Source: Hymenoscyphus infarciens (Eukaryota > Ascomycota > Leotiomycetes > Helotiales > Helotiaceae). Taken from it: 28,316 bases of DNA. The position numbers and the translations under genes are program-made. The notes below the pieces were generated by a model. It made no database searches, was not told the DNA's origin, and was given only the letters and a program-made list of their open reading frames with translations. The DNA lies in NCBI GenBank assembly GCA_001414345.1, contig LLCB01000504.1, positions 1 through 28,316 on the forward strand, in the 5' to 3' direction. Below, piece by piece: positions 1-11,579 of this stretch; the first letter of the stretch is position 1, and each line of letters begins with the position of its first letter.

Positions 1-1094
1 AATAAAGAGTATAATAATACTAATACTTATAGAGATATAGTTTCTATTTAATAGAGACTATTTAGTCTTTATTAAATAAAGAGTATAATAATACTAATAC
101 TTATAGAGATATAGTTTCTATTTAATAGAGACTATTTAGTCTTTATTAAATAAAGAGTATAATAATACTAATACTTATAGAGATATAGTTTCTATTTAAT
201 AAAAACTATTTAGTCTTTATTTAATAAAGATTATAATAATACTAATACTTATAGAGATATAGTTTCTATTTAATAGAAACTATTTAGTCTTTATTAAATA
301 AAGATTATAATAATACTAATACTTATAGAGATATAGTTTCTATTTAATAGAAACTATTTAGTCTTTATTAAATAAAGACTATAATAATACTAATACTCGT
401 AGAAATATAGTTTCTATTTAATAGAGACTATTTAGTCTTTATTAAATAAAAACTATAATAATACTAATACTTATAGAGATATAGTTTCTATTTAATAAAC
501 TATTTAGTCTTTATTTAATAGAAACTATTTAGTCTTTATCTAATAAAGACTATAATAATACTAATACTTATAAAGATATAGTTTCTATTTAATAGAAACT
601 ATTTAGTCTTTGTTTAATAGAGACTATTTAGTCTTTATTAAATAAAGACTATAATAATACTAATACTCGTAGAAATATAGTTTCTATTTAATAGAGACTA
701 TTTAGTCTTTATTAAATAAAGACTATAATAATACTAATACTCGTAGAAATATAGTTTCTATTTAATAGAGACTATTTAGTCTTTATTTAATAAAGACTAT
801 AATAATACTAATACTTGTAGATATATAGTTTCTATTTAATAGAAACTATTTAGTCTTTATTTAATAGAGACTATTTAGTCTTTATTAAATAAAGACTATA
901 ATAATACTAAAGTTCTTAGAAATATAGTTTCTATTTAATAGAGACTATTTAGTCTTTATTAAATAAAGAATATAATTATACTAAAGTTCTTAGAAATATA
1001 GTTCTTATAGTATTTAATAAATAGATACTCTAATAATACTAAAGTTATAGTCTCTATTTAATAGAAACTATTTAGTCTTTATTTAATAGAGACT
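1..1094 (+). repeat. Left terminal satellite array, 74/99-bp units
   Basis: The core AATACTAATAC recurs at 16, 90, 164, 238, 312, 386, 460, 557, 656, 730, 804 and 903, with a diverged copy at 977. Spacings are 74 or 99 (once 97). A 74-bp unit consists of two 21-bp near-perfect palindromes (arms AGTCTNTATT or AGTTTCTATT with AATANAGACT or AATAGAAACT), 4 bp apart (ATTT), then a 28-bp linker holding AATACTAATACT. A 99-bp unit has one extra palindrome plus spacer (25 bp). The last three units diverge, and the array closes on a palindrome pair at 1049-1069 and 1074-1094. The same unit lies inverted at the right end. Confidence 0.95.
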
Positions 1095-3200
1095 ATTATT
1101 CTACTCTATATTTTAAATATATATCTTCTCTATTACTTTATAACTATATTAATAATCGCTTATTTTCATTATAGTAACGTATTATATTCTTTATTTTCTA
1201 TCTCTTTAATATCTATATATACTAATACGTTATTAGGCTTTAAAATATATATATAATACTGTCTTCCTTCCTCCTCTCTCTACCTATTATCCTATAATTT
1301 ATAATACTACCTACTAAACTTCGCTTATATATCTAAGAGTATTATATACCTATATATAAGCTTATTAAGTTTAGCCTTAAACCTTATAACTAGTCTTAGC
1401 TAGTTCTCCTACTAGCTAGTAATCTAGTAATATTATATATTAATTATAAGAGTTAAGAATATATACTATAGATATATTATATAATATATTAAGTAGATTA
1501 AGTACTAAAGGAGACATAGATAAAGATAATTACTATTTCCTTTTTAAGAGATACCTTAAAGATACTATAGTAATATCTATTCTTAAATATTAGAAGTAGA
1601 TAAGATATATAAAAGGAAGAAAGTTACCTAGTATTCTTTTATTATACTTATTATATTTAAGTCGAATAGTAAGTATTATATAACGTCTTTTATAAGTATT
1701 TAATAGACTAGAAAGAATAACCTAATCTACTTATTAAACGCTTTAAGAGCCTTAAAGTTATTAAGATAGTTAACTACTAGCTAATACTTAGAAAAAACCG
1801 TTTAAACTATTTACTAACTCTTATAGATCTTAGTAAAGATAGAGTAGATAATTTAAGAGGTATATAATAGGTTCTTATATTATCTATAGCTAATATTAAT
1901 CTAGAAATAAGTTTCCTTTTAGAAGTTTTTTAGAACTTTTATACTATATATCTATACTTACTACTTTTAAAGTTATACTAGAAAATTAAGGTTATAGATT
2001 AGTATTATTACTTAAGAATATCTTATATAATTAGTCTTATAATTACTAATAAGTTACTTTAGAATATAAAAGTAGTAGATTAGTTAAAGAGATTATTAGA
2101 ATAAAATTAATATTTAGAATTTAGCTAAATTTCCTATTCCTTATTTATAGTACCTTCTACTAATATATTTAAGCTACTATAGTATATATAAATTAAAAAA
2201 ACTAAGAAGAATAGAAATTAATCTATTATAGATATCTAATACTATAGTATATAACACCTAAATATCTAAGATAAGAGTATTCTATATTAATACTAGAGTA
2301 GTTAATACTAGAAATCTTACTCTAGAATACATCTATATTACTATATATGTTTAATAATAATAGAAGAGGATTAGAGAATTTAAGCTAAACTTTAGAAATA
2401 AAGTAGCTAAGTAAAACCTCTTTCTAGTTCTTAGAAAGTTATAAAAAGTCTTAATAGACATTTTCTACTAGTAAAGTAGTCTTCTTATTATAGACATTTT
2501 TAACTAGTAGAGTAATCTTCTTATTATAGATATTTTTAACTTATAAAGTAATCTACCTATCTTAATTCTTATCTAGCTATTTATTTATAGATATATCCTA
2601 TTTTACTCTCTTCTTCTCTTATTAAATAATTCTTTATAATTTTAAGATCTTACTCTAAGCTTAAATAAAGTTATTAATTTTGTTTTAATAGAGGTATATA
2701 AAAGTATAATTAACTTCTATTATAGTTATAAGACTAACTTTAAGCTTTTTATAAAGGCCTCTTAACTTTACTAGGTTACTTCTCTTAGTTAGATTATTCT
2801 AATATATATATTAAAGAATTATATATTAAGTAGGTAATAGAAAATAGTAATAGTGTTTATAGGATATCTTAGACTAATAGAAGCCACCTATTATAAGGGT
2901 TTCTTACTAGTATACTTATAAAGCGCTTCTTTATTTAGTAGATTCTTATTTAAATAGCTTTTTAAGATCTTTTCTATATACCTATATATCCTTCTTAATT
3001 ATATTATATAATATATAGTCTTAAATATTATATACTAACTATTATATATATATATACTTATAGTAGTCTATTATTTTATTTTAAAAGGAAGATAAAGTTA
3101 ATATTTAATAAGTAGAGAGTTAAGTATAAATCTTTTTATAGCTTACTTAATTTAAAAAGTATTAAATAGAAGAAAGATAGTAGGATTATAAAAGGAAAAG
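1095..3200 (-). pseudogene. Relic gene C, about 700 codons, unrecognised
   Basis: On the minus strand one frame can be followed from about 3200 down to the left array at about 1095. It is broken only by TAA and TAG, which RIP makes from Gln and Trp codons. The frame is rich in G-starting codons and reads as a charged protein. The middle part carries a 12-residue repeat (KK-T-LLV-NVYN, about 2455-2560). The C-terminal part is strongly basic (RGGRK near 1262-1275, then RDRKQR near 1183-1200). No ATG start remains; the N-terminus is set only by the end of coherent coding near the palindrome cluster at 3287. It is divergent from relic A across that cluster. I recognise no family. The frame is well supported for about 1150-3000; the ends are uncertain. 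Confidence 0.55.
2455..2562 (-). repeat. 36-bp tandem repeat inside relic C (3 units)
   Basis: Three units start at 2455, 2491 and 2527 on the plus strand (period 36). The period is a multiple of three, and on the minus strand each unit reads as a 12-residue motif, KK-[IT]-T-LLV-[KE]-N-V-Y-N, in the frame of relic C. A fourth, more diverged copy may lie just above 2562. Two of the units keep a TG (GTC TAT preceded by AAT), which is rare in this window. Confidence 0.75.
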
Positions 3201-3286
3201 TAAGTAGAGAGAGGAAAAGTAGGTTTAATTTAATAGATAAGATAGAAAAAAGAGAGGTTTTAGAAAAAGTAAATATAAAATACTTT

Positions 3287-3528
3287 AGTTATTATTAAAT
3301 AGAGACTATTTACTCTTTATTTAATAGAAACTTTAATTATACTAAAGTGCTTAGTAGTATAGTATTTATTTAATATATCTCTTTAGTCTTTTTTAAATAA
3401 ATAGTAAAAGAGTATTATAGCTCTTTATACTATAGTCTTTATTTAATAGAGACTATTTAGTTTTTATTTAATAAAGACTATAGTAGTTTTACTACTCTTA
3501 ATTAAATAGTCTTTATTTAATAGAAACT
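3287..3528. repeat. Internal palindrome cluster 1
   Basis: This short cluster contains the palindromes of the terminal arrays. Pairs separated by the same 4-bp ATTT spacer lie at 3287-3307/3312-3332 and 3434-3454/3459-3479, with a single at 3508-3528 and degenerate copies near 3360-3400. The 28-bp linker is replaced by a divergent sequence (ATACTAAAGTGCTTAGTAG near 3340) that resembles the last, diverged units of the left array (near 980). It lies between the divergent relics C (minus) and A (plus), in the position of a shared 5' region. Confidence 0.85.
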
Positions 3529-3541
3529 AACGTTTCTATCT

Positions 3542-6500
3542 TAAGCTAGAAGCTATATATATTTTAAATCTTCTCTAAAATATTTCTTCTTACCTTAATT
3601 ACTCTTTATAATACTACCCTCTTACTCTAAGAAAAGGTTCCTTATTAACTACTTTTCGCCCTTTTATAGAGTAAAATTTAGTTAAACTAAGTAATAAGTA
3701 TAATAGAGATAAACTATCTTTAATTAGATTACTTAGAAGTCTATTTTAAACTAAATTCTTCTCCTCTCTTACTTATAATAAAGTCTTTTTACTAACTTTA
3801 AAGCCTATTATAGCTATTTTAATACTCTTAATAATAATAAGTCTCTTCTAGAAGTACTTATAACCGATGATAATTAAAAGAATACTATTATTAGTAATAA
3901 AAAAAAGTATACTAATATTACTAATTATAAGATATATAATTCTAATTAAGAAGATATAGTTATAATTATTAAATATATACTTTTTAATAGCTATTTTACT
4001 TATATATCTAAAACTTAGTATACTTTACTATTATTAATAGTATAATATTATTCTCTTAGTATACTTCTCTTCTTCTATAGTCTTTATCTTATTTTAACTT
4101 CTCTAAGTATAACTAAAGAGATAACTATCTAGTATTATAGTTATATATATACTAAAGTATATATAATTATCTAAGAAGGCTTTTTTCCTTTCTCTCTTAT
4201 TTACCTAATATCTACTTTTAATATTAAATTATTAGAGGTCTTTTATAAGATATCTATAATTAAGAAATTATTATAATATTTATTTATAATTAGACTTTAG
4301 AGATCTCTTAGCTAATATACTTATCTTTATATACTAGATTTTAGAAAGATCTAAAGATATACTTATATAAACTAGCTCTTTATTAAAGAAAAATACTAAG
4401 AACTCTTTAATAAAAAGATAGTACTTAATATAAAGGATAGATAAATAATATCCTTTTTATTAAAGTATATCTACCTAGCTTACTTTTATTAAAGGCTTAG
4501 AGAAAACAGTCCTAAGAATCTATATAATTAGAGCTAGAATAGTAATTTCTAGTAAAAGAGGAAAGAGAGTAAGGGAAATTAAGCTCTATACTAGCTACTA
4601 AGAAGTAAATTCTTTATTTAAGACTCTCCTTCTCTACCTTCTTTTAGTAGGCCTCCTAAACCACCTTACTCTCTACTAACTAGTAAACTAATAGATCTAT
4701 TTAATCTTAGTAAACTTTAAATAGCTACTAATTAACTCTCTAATAATAAACCTCTTAATAAAGCACTTATTAATAGTTATTCTTATTATTTCTAAGTAGT
4801 AGCTATAAAAAGTAAAAGCTAGGAAAAATTTAAAAGCTTAGACTAAACTAGTTTAATAAATACTATATACTACTATAGTATAACGCTTTAATTAATTAAT
4901 TTATATTATAATAAAATATTCTAAGTTATTATCTATCTTCTAAAAACTATTCTTAATAAACTTCTTAAAAACGCTTATACTATTTTCTAGTATAATATTA
5001 CTTATAAATTTATACCTTATATTAAGAAAGAGTATCTAGAGATTAATAAGTATATTAGATTTATAATAAAAATATTTTACTAGTATTCTTATATATTATC
5101 TTACTAATTATAATAAGGTCTTAGCTATATTAAATATCTTAGGCTTAAAGATAGTAAAGAAGTAGAAAGAGATTAGTTATTAAAAAGCTATCTTATCTTA
5201 ATATATTATATTTCTTTAATATTACTTTATAAAGTTATACTTAATACCTAAACTTAATATTAAGAACTTATATAGTAAGAACAGCTTAGGTAGTTTCTTA
5301 ATAAAAGATTTAAAAGAACTTAGCTTATCTTAGCTAAGTATAAATAGATAATTATAAAAACTAGAGACTATTTAATCTAATAAAGGATAATAACTCTTCT
5401 TAAAGATATTAATATTATTTTAGAAAGATATTAAGAGATTTAGTAAAACTAGTTTTTAATAAAGAAAAATACTTAACTATAAGTTTAAGATTAGAGGCTA
5501 TATAACTATCTTAATAGACTTTTAGTCTATAAAGAAGACTAGAAAGAAGAGCTTAATTAAATAACTTATCTTAAGTAGTAAGATTTTATTAGAGATATAT
5601 CTTAGATAGCTATAAAGTTTCTAATACCTCTTAAACCTTAGTATTCATCTAATAAGAGATCTATTAGAGAGCTATATAAAGATATATATATATTATATAA
5701 ATTAGAATTACTTAGAACTAGCTAATAGCACATATATTAGCTACTAGGTAGTATAAGTTAGTTATAGTACTAGAAATCTTAGATCTACCTTTATATTAAG
5801 ATAAAGGTTATAGACTATTATAAGATAATAGCTTAAAAAGTCTAAGAAATTCGAAATATTTATAACTATATTAATACTAAAGGTATAAAGAAGTTATAAG
5901 TATATATCTAAGCTCTCTTTTAATAACTTCCTCTAATAGTAAAGAAAAGTAAAAGAATAGCTAATTTATATAAAGAGCTACTAGTAGGCTATAAATTAGC
6001 TCTTATCTTGTTATAAACTTTTAATCTAAAAGCTTTAAAAGAAGAATTAAACTATTATATATAGCTATATAAGATTATAATAAGCTACTAGTTATAGCTC
6101 TCTTAGTAGGATCTACTTATAATACTTTTAAGTTTTTTTAATAATATCTAAATTCTCTATAGAATCAACGCTTTATAATACTATACTAGAGTAAAAGAAG
6201 AGATTAGATTCCTATATCTTAAGTAGGTTTAAGTAGCTAAATAGTACTAAAATATAATCTAGTTATTACTATCTTCTTAAGAAAAATACCTTATATAACT
6301 AGAGTTATATTTATAACACCTCTATATAATAGAGAGGGTTTTAACTACTTAGTTATTATTAAATTATAAAGAATACTTTAAAAATACACTTCTTAGCTAG
6401 GAGCTTAAAAGTATATTATATTCTAATTATTAACTTAATACTAAAAGAGATAGATATCCTAGAATAGATATATACTATATTAATACTATTAAATTTTATT

Positions 6501-7870
6501 TATTAGCTATACTCTAATAATAAACCTAGAGAGTTAAATAGTTTAAGTAGAACAAGTATCTATAATAAAAATGTTAAAGACTACTATAAGAGTTTAGATA
6601 GTCTTATTTTTAAAGTTTAGTATAATAAGTAGATATAATATAATAGAGAGAGTATAGAATATATTTAGTATTAGAATTAAGTAAGTTTTAATACTACTAC
6701 TTCTTACCTTACTACTAAACTGCTATTTATTATTAACTTCTGCTATTAACCGCCTCTAATATAAGAGACTACTACTCTAACTCTAATATATATACTTACT
6801 TTAAACACTAACTCTTTAATTAATAACTAATTCTCTTAGAATAAGTATAAGTATTCTTATTAATCTACTATTTAAGTATATACTTAGCTCTTCTCTAATT
6901 AAGACTTATCTACTATTTAACTCTTTACCTTTATCTTAATATAACTAGTAACTCTATCTTATAACTCTATCTACCTATAATTATAACCTTATTATACTAT
7001 TTATTAATTAAAGTATTATCTACTATTAATATAGTATTTTAGCTTCTACCTATTTCCTTTAATACCTTAATTCCTCTATATATATAATAAGTCTTTAGAT
7101 TAGTAGTAGACTAAACTAATAATTAGTATAAAACTATATTATTTATTACTAGTATTAATAAAGATATACTTACTACTTTTCTTATAGATATAGCTTATAT
7201 TAATAATATAAGCGATTTTAGTAGTAATAGAGTAAGTAATAGTAGTAAAAAATTCTTTATAGTAAAAGGTACTACTTAGACCTAGCTATTTCCTCGTTCT
7301 CGATTCTCTATTAAGAGCTAGGCTAAATTTAATTTATTATACTAATTATTAAAAGAAATATAAGAATAAGTTTAAAAGTAGAAAAGTTTAATTACCTCTC
7401 TTTTTAAAGTTAAGAAGATTTAAGTTAGCTTTTAAGATATAGTAAAGAAATATAAAACTATACTTTATAATAAATAAGTTTACTAGTATATTATTATAAT
7501 AAGTCCTACTAACGCTTCTCTACTCTTTTCTTACTAACCTTCTCTCTAGTTTAAGTCCTACTATAACTAAGCTACCTTAGAAGTAGAGAAATTAAAACTT
7601 ACTTATAAATCTAAGTTAAAGAATCTTAAATATAAATATAAATTTAAGTACTAAGAGGAGACTAAAACCTTATATAAGTAAAGAAGAATAGAATTAAATT
7701 TAAACTACTAAGTTAAAAAGGCTTAAGCTACTACTACTAGTAGTAGTCTAAAGTATAATATTATAGTAAAAATTAAGGACTCTAATAAGAAAGATAAATA
7801 AGTAGTTACTTTACCTTATTTATCTATAAGAATAGAAAATTATTATATTTTAAAATTACTTTTAAGAGTT
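3542..7870 (+). pseudogene. Relic gene A, up to about 1440 codons, unrecognised
   Basis: The plus-strand frame with codons starting at positions 2 modulo 3 stays coherent from just after palindrome cluster 1 to about 7870, stopped only by TAA/TAG. An N-terminal third (3780-4500) is mixed and hydrophobic. A Pro/Ser-rich patch (SLPSFSRPPKPPYS) lies at about 4632-4674. A long helical, Gln/Arg/Leu-rich section spans 4680-6690, and a Lys/Glu-rich coiled-coil-like tail lies at 7560-7790, followed by a Ser/Thr run. The stretch 6660-7080 is weaker, so this may be two genes in one frame (3542-6695 and about 7080-7870). No start codon survives. It converges with relic D2 at about 7865. I see no known catalytic motif, although RIP has turned most His and Cys codons into Tyr. 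Confidence 0.55.
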
Positions 7871-10560
7871 CTTATTTTAAAGTAGTTATATATAAGGTTT
7901 TCTTTTTCGTTTTTTCTCTATTTAATTAGTTATTATTAAGAAAGGTATATCTAAATCTCTTTTATTATAAATTAATTAATTAATTTTTTAGAATAATCTA
8001 TATATCTATTATAAAAGATAAGATATTATCTCTTACTTAAATCTATAGTTAAATAAAATCTCTATTAATTTTAATTTTTATATAAAGAATTATAGGTTAC
8101 TATTATTTTAATTAGTTCTTTTATTTATAGTATAGGTTTTACTATATATATATATCTCTTAATCTATATACTATTCTAAGTCTATAACCCTTTTCCTTTT
8201 ACTATAATATTATAGTATAATTCCTAATTTTAATATTCTAAAGTAGAAATATACTATAGTCTTAGTTTTAACTAGAAGTAGCTCTAAAGTCTTATAAAGG
8301 AATAAAGATTCTAAAAGAGGAGTATAAGCTTTCTCTTTTATTAATAATTAAGAAATACTCTTATTTAGTAAAGTACTTATTAGAAGCTAAGTAAAGGCTT
8401 TATAGTAAGTATTAGTAACTTTATTATTAATAGTAGCTATAGTTTCTACTAGAGGTTTAGTATTACTATCTTAAGATAGCTAAAGCTAGGAATCTATAAA
8501 AGGACTTTATTTAATTTTATTATTTTTAAATTAGAAAAGTTATTATACTTCTATTATCTTTACTTTAGTTTTAATAAAATTCTTAATCTTATTTTAATAT
8601 AACTAAATAAATACTAAGTAGAGATCTATCTCTACTAAGACACCTACTTAGAGGTTTTTATATAGATTTTCTATTATTTTATAATTCTTATTTATACTTC
8701 TATTTTTTAAGATTATATTATATTTATATATATATAGAACGATTTACTATTATATTCTAAGAGGAAGAGAGTAATATACTTTATAGTTTATCTTAGACTA
8801 GTAAATTCTATTAACTTAGAACTACCTTTATATATTAAAAACTGCCTTTTTATAATCTTCCTAGTCTTTAGAGTACTTTAAAGTATATTTAGCTTCTTTA
8901 GTTTTAAGCTATATTTAAAGTAAGTAGTATAGATCTATATTCTTTAAAGATCTTACTAGCTTCTAAATTATAGTATATATGTTTATATTATTAAGAAGCT
9001 AAGCTTTAAGTTCTTACTTAGTATTATTTATCTAAGAGTATTACTAGCGTTTCTAGTCTTAGGTAAAGGTTTTAGATATATAAAAAAACTAAGAGTAGGC
9101 TTAAGAGACCTTTTTTTATTTCTTATATAAGAATATAAGCTTTAGAGTATAGGCGCTCTTAAAAGAGTTAGAAGAAGAAGAAGTATAATATACTAGCTAT
9201 AAGGTAGTTTTATAATTCCTATATATAAAGGTAGTCTAATAGGTTAAAGAGAGGTTTTTTATTTAAGTTTCTTTTAATAAGGTTTAAAGCTTAATAAGCT
9301 TAGGCTTTAAAGCTTGTTATATAAGATATAATAATAAGTATTTATTATATAGGTTCTAAGAGACTAATTAATATTTAATATTTAGAAGTAGTAGGCTTTA
9401 AGGCTTATTATATAGGATTTAATAATAGGGATTTATTATATAAGCTCTATAATTATATATTTAAGAGAGTAATTAGTTAAAGAATACTTAAGAGAGAATA
9501 GAGAAAAGATCTTTAAGATTAGAAGATTTAGCTTCTTAATAAAATAATAAGATAATAAGTATATAAGAGAAGCTTTTATACTTATAAGAGTTACTATTTA
9601 GAAGAGGGCTTATTATTTATAAGTAAGAATAATTCTTATAATTTAGCTTAAAAGAGGTAGACTCTACGTAGCTACTATTTTTACATCTAAATAACTAATA
9701 TAGTATAGGTATAATAAAGTGGCTTAAAATCCTAATACTTAGTAGATTAAGAGGTAGGATATTTATAAAAGCCTCTTAGCTATCTATTTATTAAAGTTTA
9801 TAAATTTAATATCTACTATTTAATATAGTATATATTTCTATCTACTAAAATAATACTTATAAAGGTATATCTAATTTAAGCTATATTTAACCTTATTCTA
9901 CTAACTAAAAAATAAAACCTCTAAGAATAGATTAATATTAATCTTATTCTATAATAGATATATTAAATAATCTAAATAGTATTAAGATACTTATAGCCTT
10001 TATAGGTCTTAGTACTCTTCTAGATTAGCCTTTAAATCTCTAAATAATTACTTAAACTAGTAGACTTAGCTTAAATTATCTAGGGTATAAAATCTTAAAT
10101 AATTAATAACTCTATTTTTTAAACTAGTAGATATCTTATAGATTAAAGACTTAGAGAATTTAGAATACTTTATTAAGAGGACTTAATAATATAAAAGTCT
10201 TATTTTAGCTAGAAAAGCACTTATTTACTTAAATACTAAACATATTATTTTAGTATATAATTTAGCTAGCTTTTAGATAAGAAAACTTCTTATCTACTTA
10301 AGATATAATAAATATATTAATTAAGAATACTATTTAGCTAGTAGTTAGATTTGAATATATCTTACTTACTTTACCTTTTAATAAGTCGATATAGTAAGAG
10401 ATCCTCTTACTTATTTAATAGCTAAATAGTAATAACTAGTTAAAGAAGTAGCTATTAGGTTTAGATTTTTAAGAGATATATAATACTAAGTCCTCTTTAT
10501 ATATACTAATATAAAATAGTTAAAAAAGAATATAAGAACTTTTAAGTAGAATAGATAGTA
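7865..10560 (-). pseudogene. Relic gene D2, about 900 codons, unrecognised
   Basis: On the minus strand, the frame whose codons begin at coordinates divisible by 3 is coherent from about 10560 down to about 7865. Its N-terminal part (10440-10000) reads as a soluble, helical protein, for example QLFRDLKANLEEYQDLQRL at about 10007-10063. The centre (9800-9500) is more hydrophobic, and 9060-9000 and 8880-8840 are basic. A 55-bp sequence occurs twice inside it (9302 and 9393). The gene is divergent from relic K (starts about 10640) and convergent with relic A. In-frame stops are TAA/TAG only. I examined a KTAFL-like string on the opposite strand at 8836 as a possible Copia reverse transcriptase and rejected it. 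Family unknown. Confidence 0.5.
9302..9447 (+). repeat. Direct repeat, about 55 bp, copies 91 bp apart
   Basis: AGGCTTTAA(A/G)GCTT(G/A)TTATATA starts at 9302 and again at 9393, followed in both by a similar TATTTATTATATA segment; each copy spans about 55 bp. The 91-bp offset is not a multiple of three, although the segment lies within relic D2, so it may mark a gap or a late duplication in that frame. Confidence 0.6.
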
Positions 10561-10639
10561 GTATAAATAAAAAGTAATAAGTAACTTTAGTTAGTTAAAG
10601 GCTTTTAAATATAGACTTAATTAATAATAAAGTAGAATA

Positions 10640-11570
10640 TAATTAGGAAAAAGACGAAGAGTAAGAGAGAGAAGAAGAATAAGGAGAGGACGATTATAAT
10701 AAAGATAATATATAAGTAAGAGAAGAACTTTCTACTATAATATAAGCTTAGCTTAATAAATTAATAAATTAATTCTATAAGAATATTTAAAAGTTAAGTA
10801 GAAGTATAAGAGTAAATCCTACTTTACTATATAAATATGTTTAAAGAAATCTTAATAAATATTATTATATTACTTCTAAATAACTATTAGTATAAGATCT
10901 ATTTTAAAAATAGGAAAGCTAGAAAATCCTAGAATTTTATAAAGATAAGAAGAAGAAGGATCTAAGTAATCTAAAAATAAGTAGCTAAGGATCTACCTAG
11001 TTATTATATAAGTATAGTAAACTTAGTACTAAGAAGAAGTAGAGTTTAAGATATAAAGAGGTAAATAAATTCCTTAAGATCTATTAAGAAGCTTTAAATA
11101 CTAAAAGTACTAGAGATATAACCGAGTACTAAGAGAATATAATATAATAGATAAAAGCTATAAAGTAGTATTAATAAAAGAGAATTCTTAAATACTAAAA
11201 TATTATTTATAAGTAGGTTAGTAATAATAGATTAATAACTAAGTTAATAATACTTACTAGATATAATATCTTAGACTCTAATACTTAAGTAATATAACTA
11301 TAAGGTATTATATTACTTTAGTAATTAGTAGGTTAATTCTACTAGATAAGACTTATTAAGTTTTACTTATTTTATAAGAGAGAAGGAGTTTTAAGAAATA
11401 GCTTAAGAAGTAGGACTTAGACTTACTCTTTTTATATCCTTTTTAAAGACTAGATAATATATTATAGAAAATACTAGCTTCTTATTAGTCTAGAATCTTA
11501 TTATAAGATTAGGAGTTTATCTATTAGATCTATTAAAAGACTATTCTTATAATCTCTCTACTATTTAGCC
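10640..11570 (+). pseudogene. Relic gene K, about 310 codons, acidic N-terminus
   Basis: The plus-strand frame starting at 10647 opens with a strongly acidic stretch (alternating Glu and Asp codons, about 10647-10700). It continues through a mixed helical region, then Lys/Glu-rich segments (about 10940-11090) and an Arg-rich end near 11390-11420. Stops are TAA/TAG only. First-position G is frequent, which favours this strand over the minus frame that links D1 and D2 across the same interval. The minus frame gives leucine runs at 10620-10740, as expected of the antisense of purine-rich coding. It would be divergent from D2 and convergent with D1. The 3' boundary is ambiguous: both strands look coding-like at 11400-11570. 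No family recognised. Confidence 0.45.
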
Positions 11571-11579
11571 TAAATCTAC

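Noticed and set aside
1..1094. CRISPR-like array of regular repeats
   Set aside because: The spacers (28-bp linkers) are themselves repeated, and the units are palindromic satellite; there are no unique spacers and no cas genes.
8830..8860. Copia reverse transcriptase motif (KTAFL-like string on plus)
   Set aside because: The residues before and after do not match the conserved surroundings, and the minus strand is the better coding frame here.
11400..11460. Zinc-knuckle (CCHC) remnant near a KGY...Y string on minus
   Set aside because: RIP turns Cys/His codons into Tyr, so I looked for Tyr at the expected spacing; the residue five before KGY's Tyr is encoded by a Ser codon that cannot derive from Cys by RIP, so the pattern fails.
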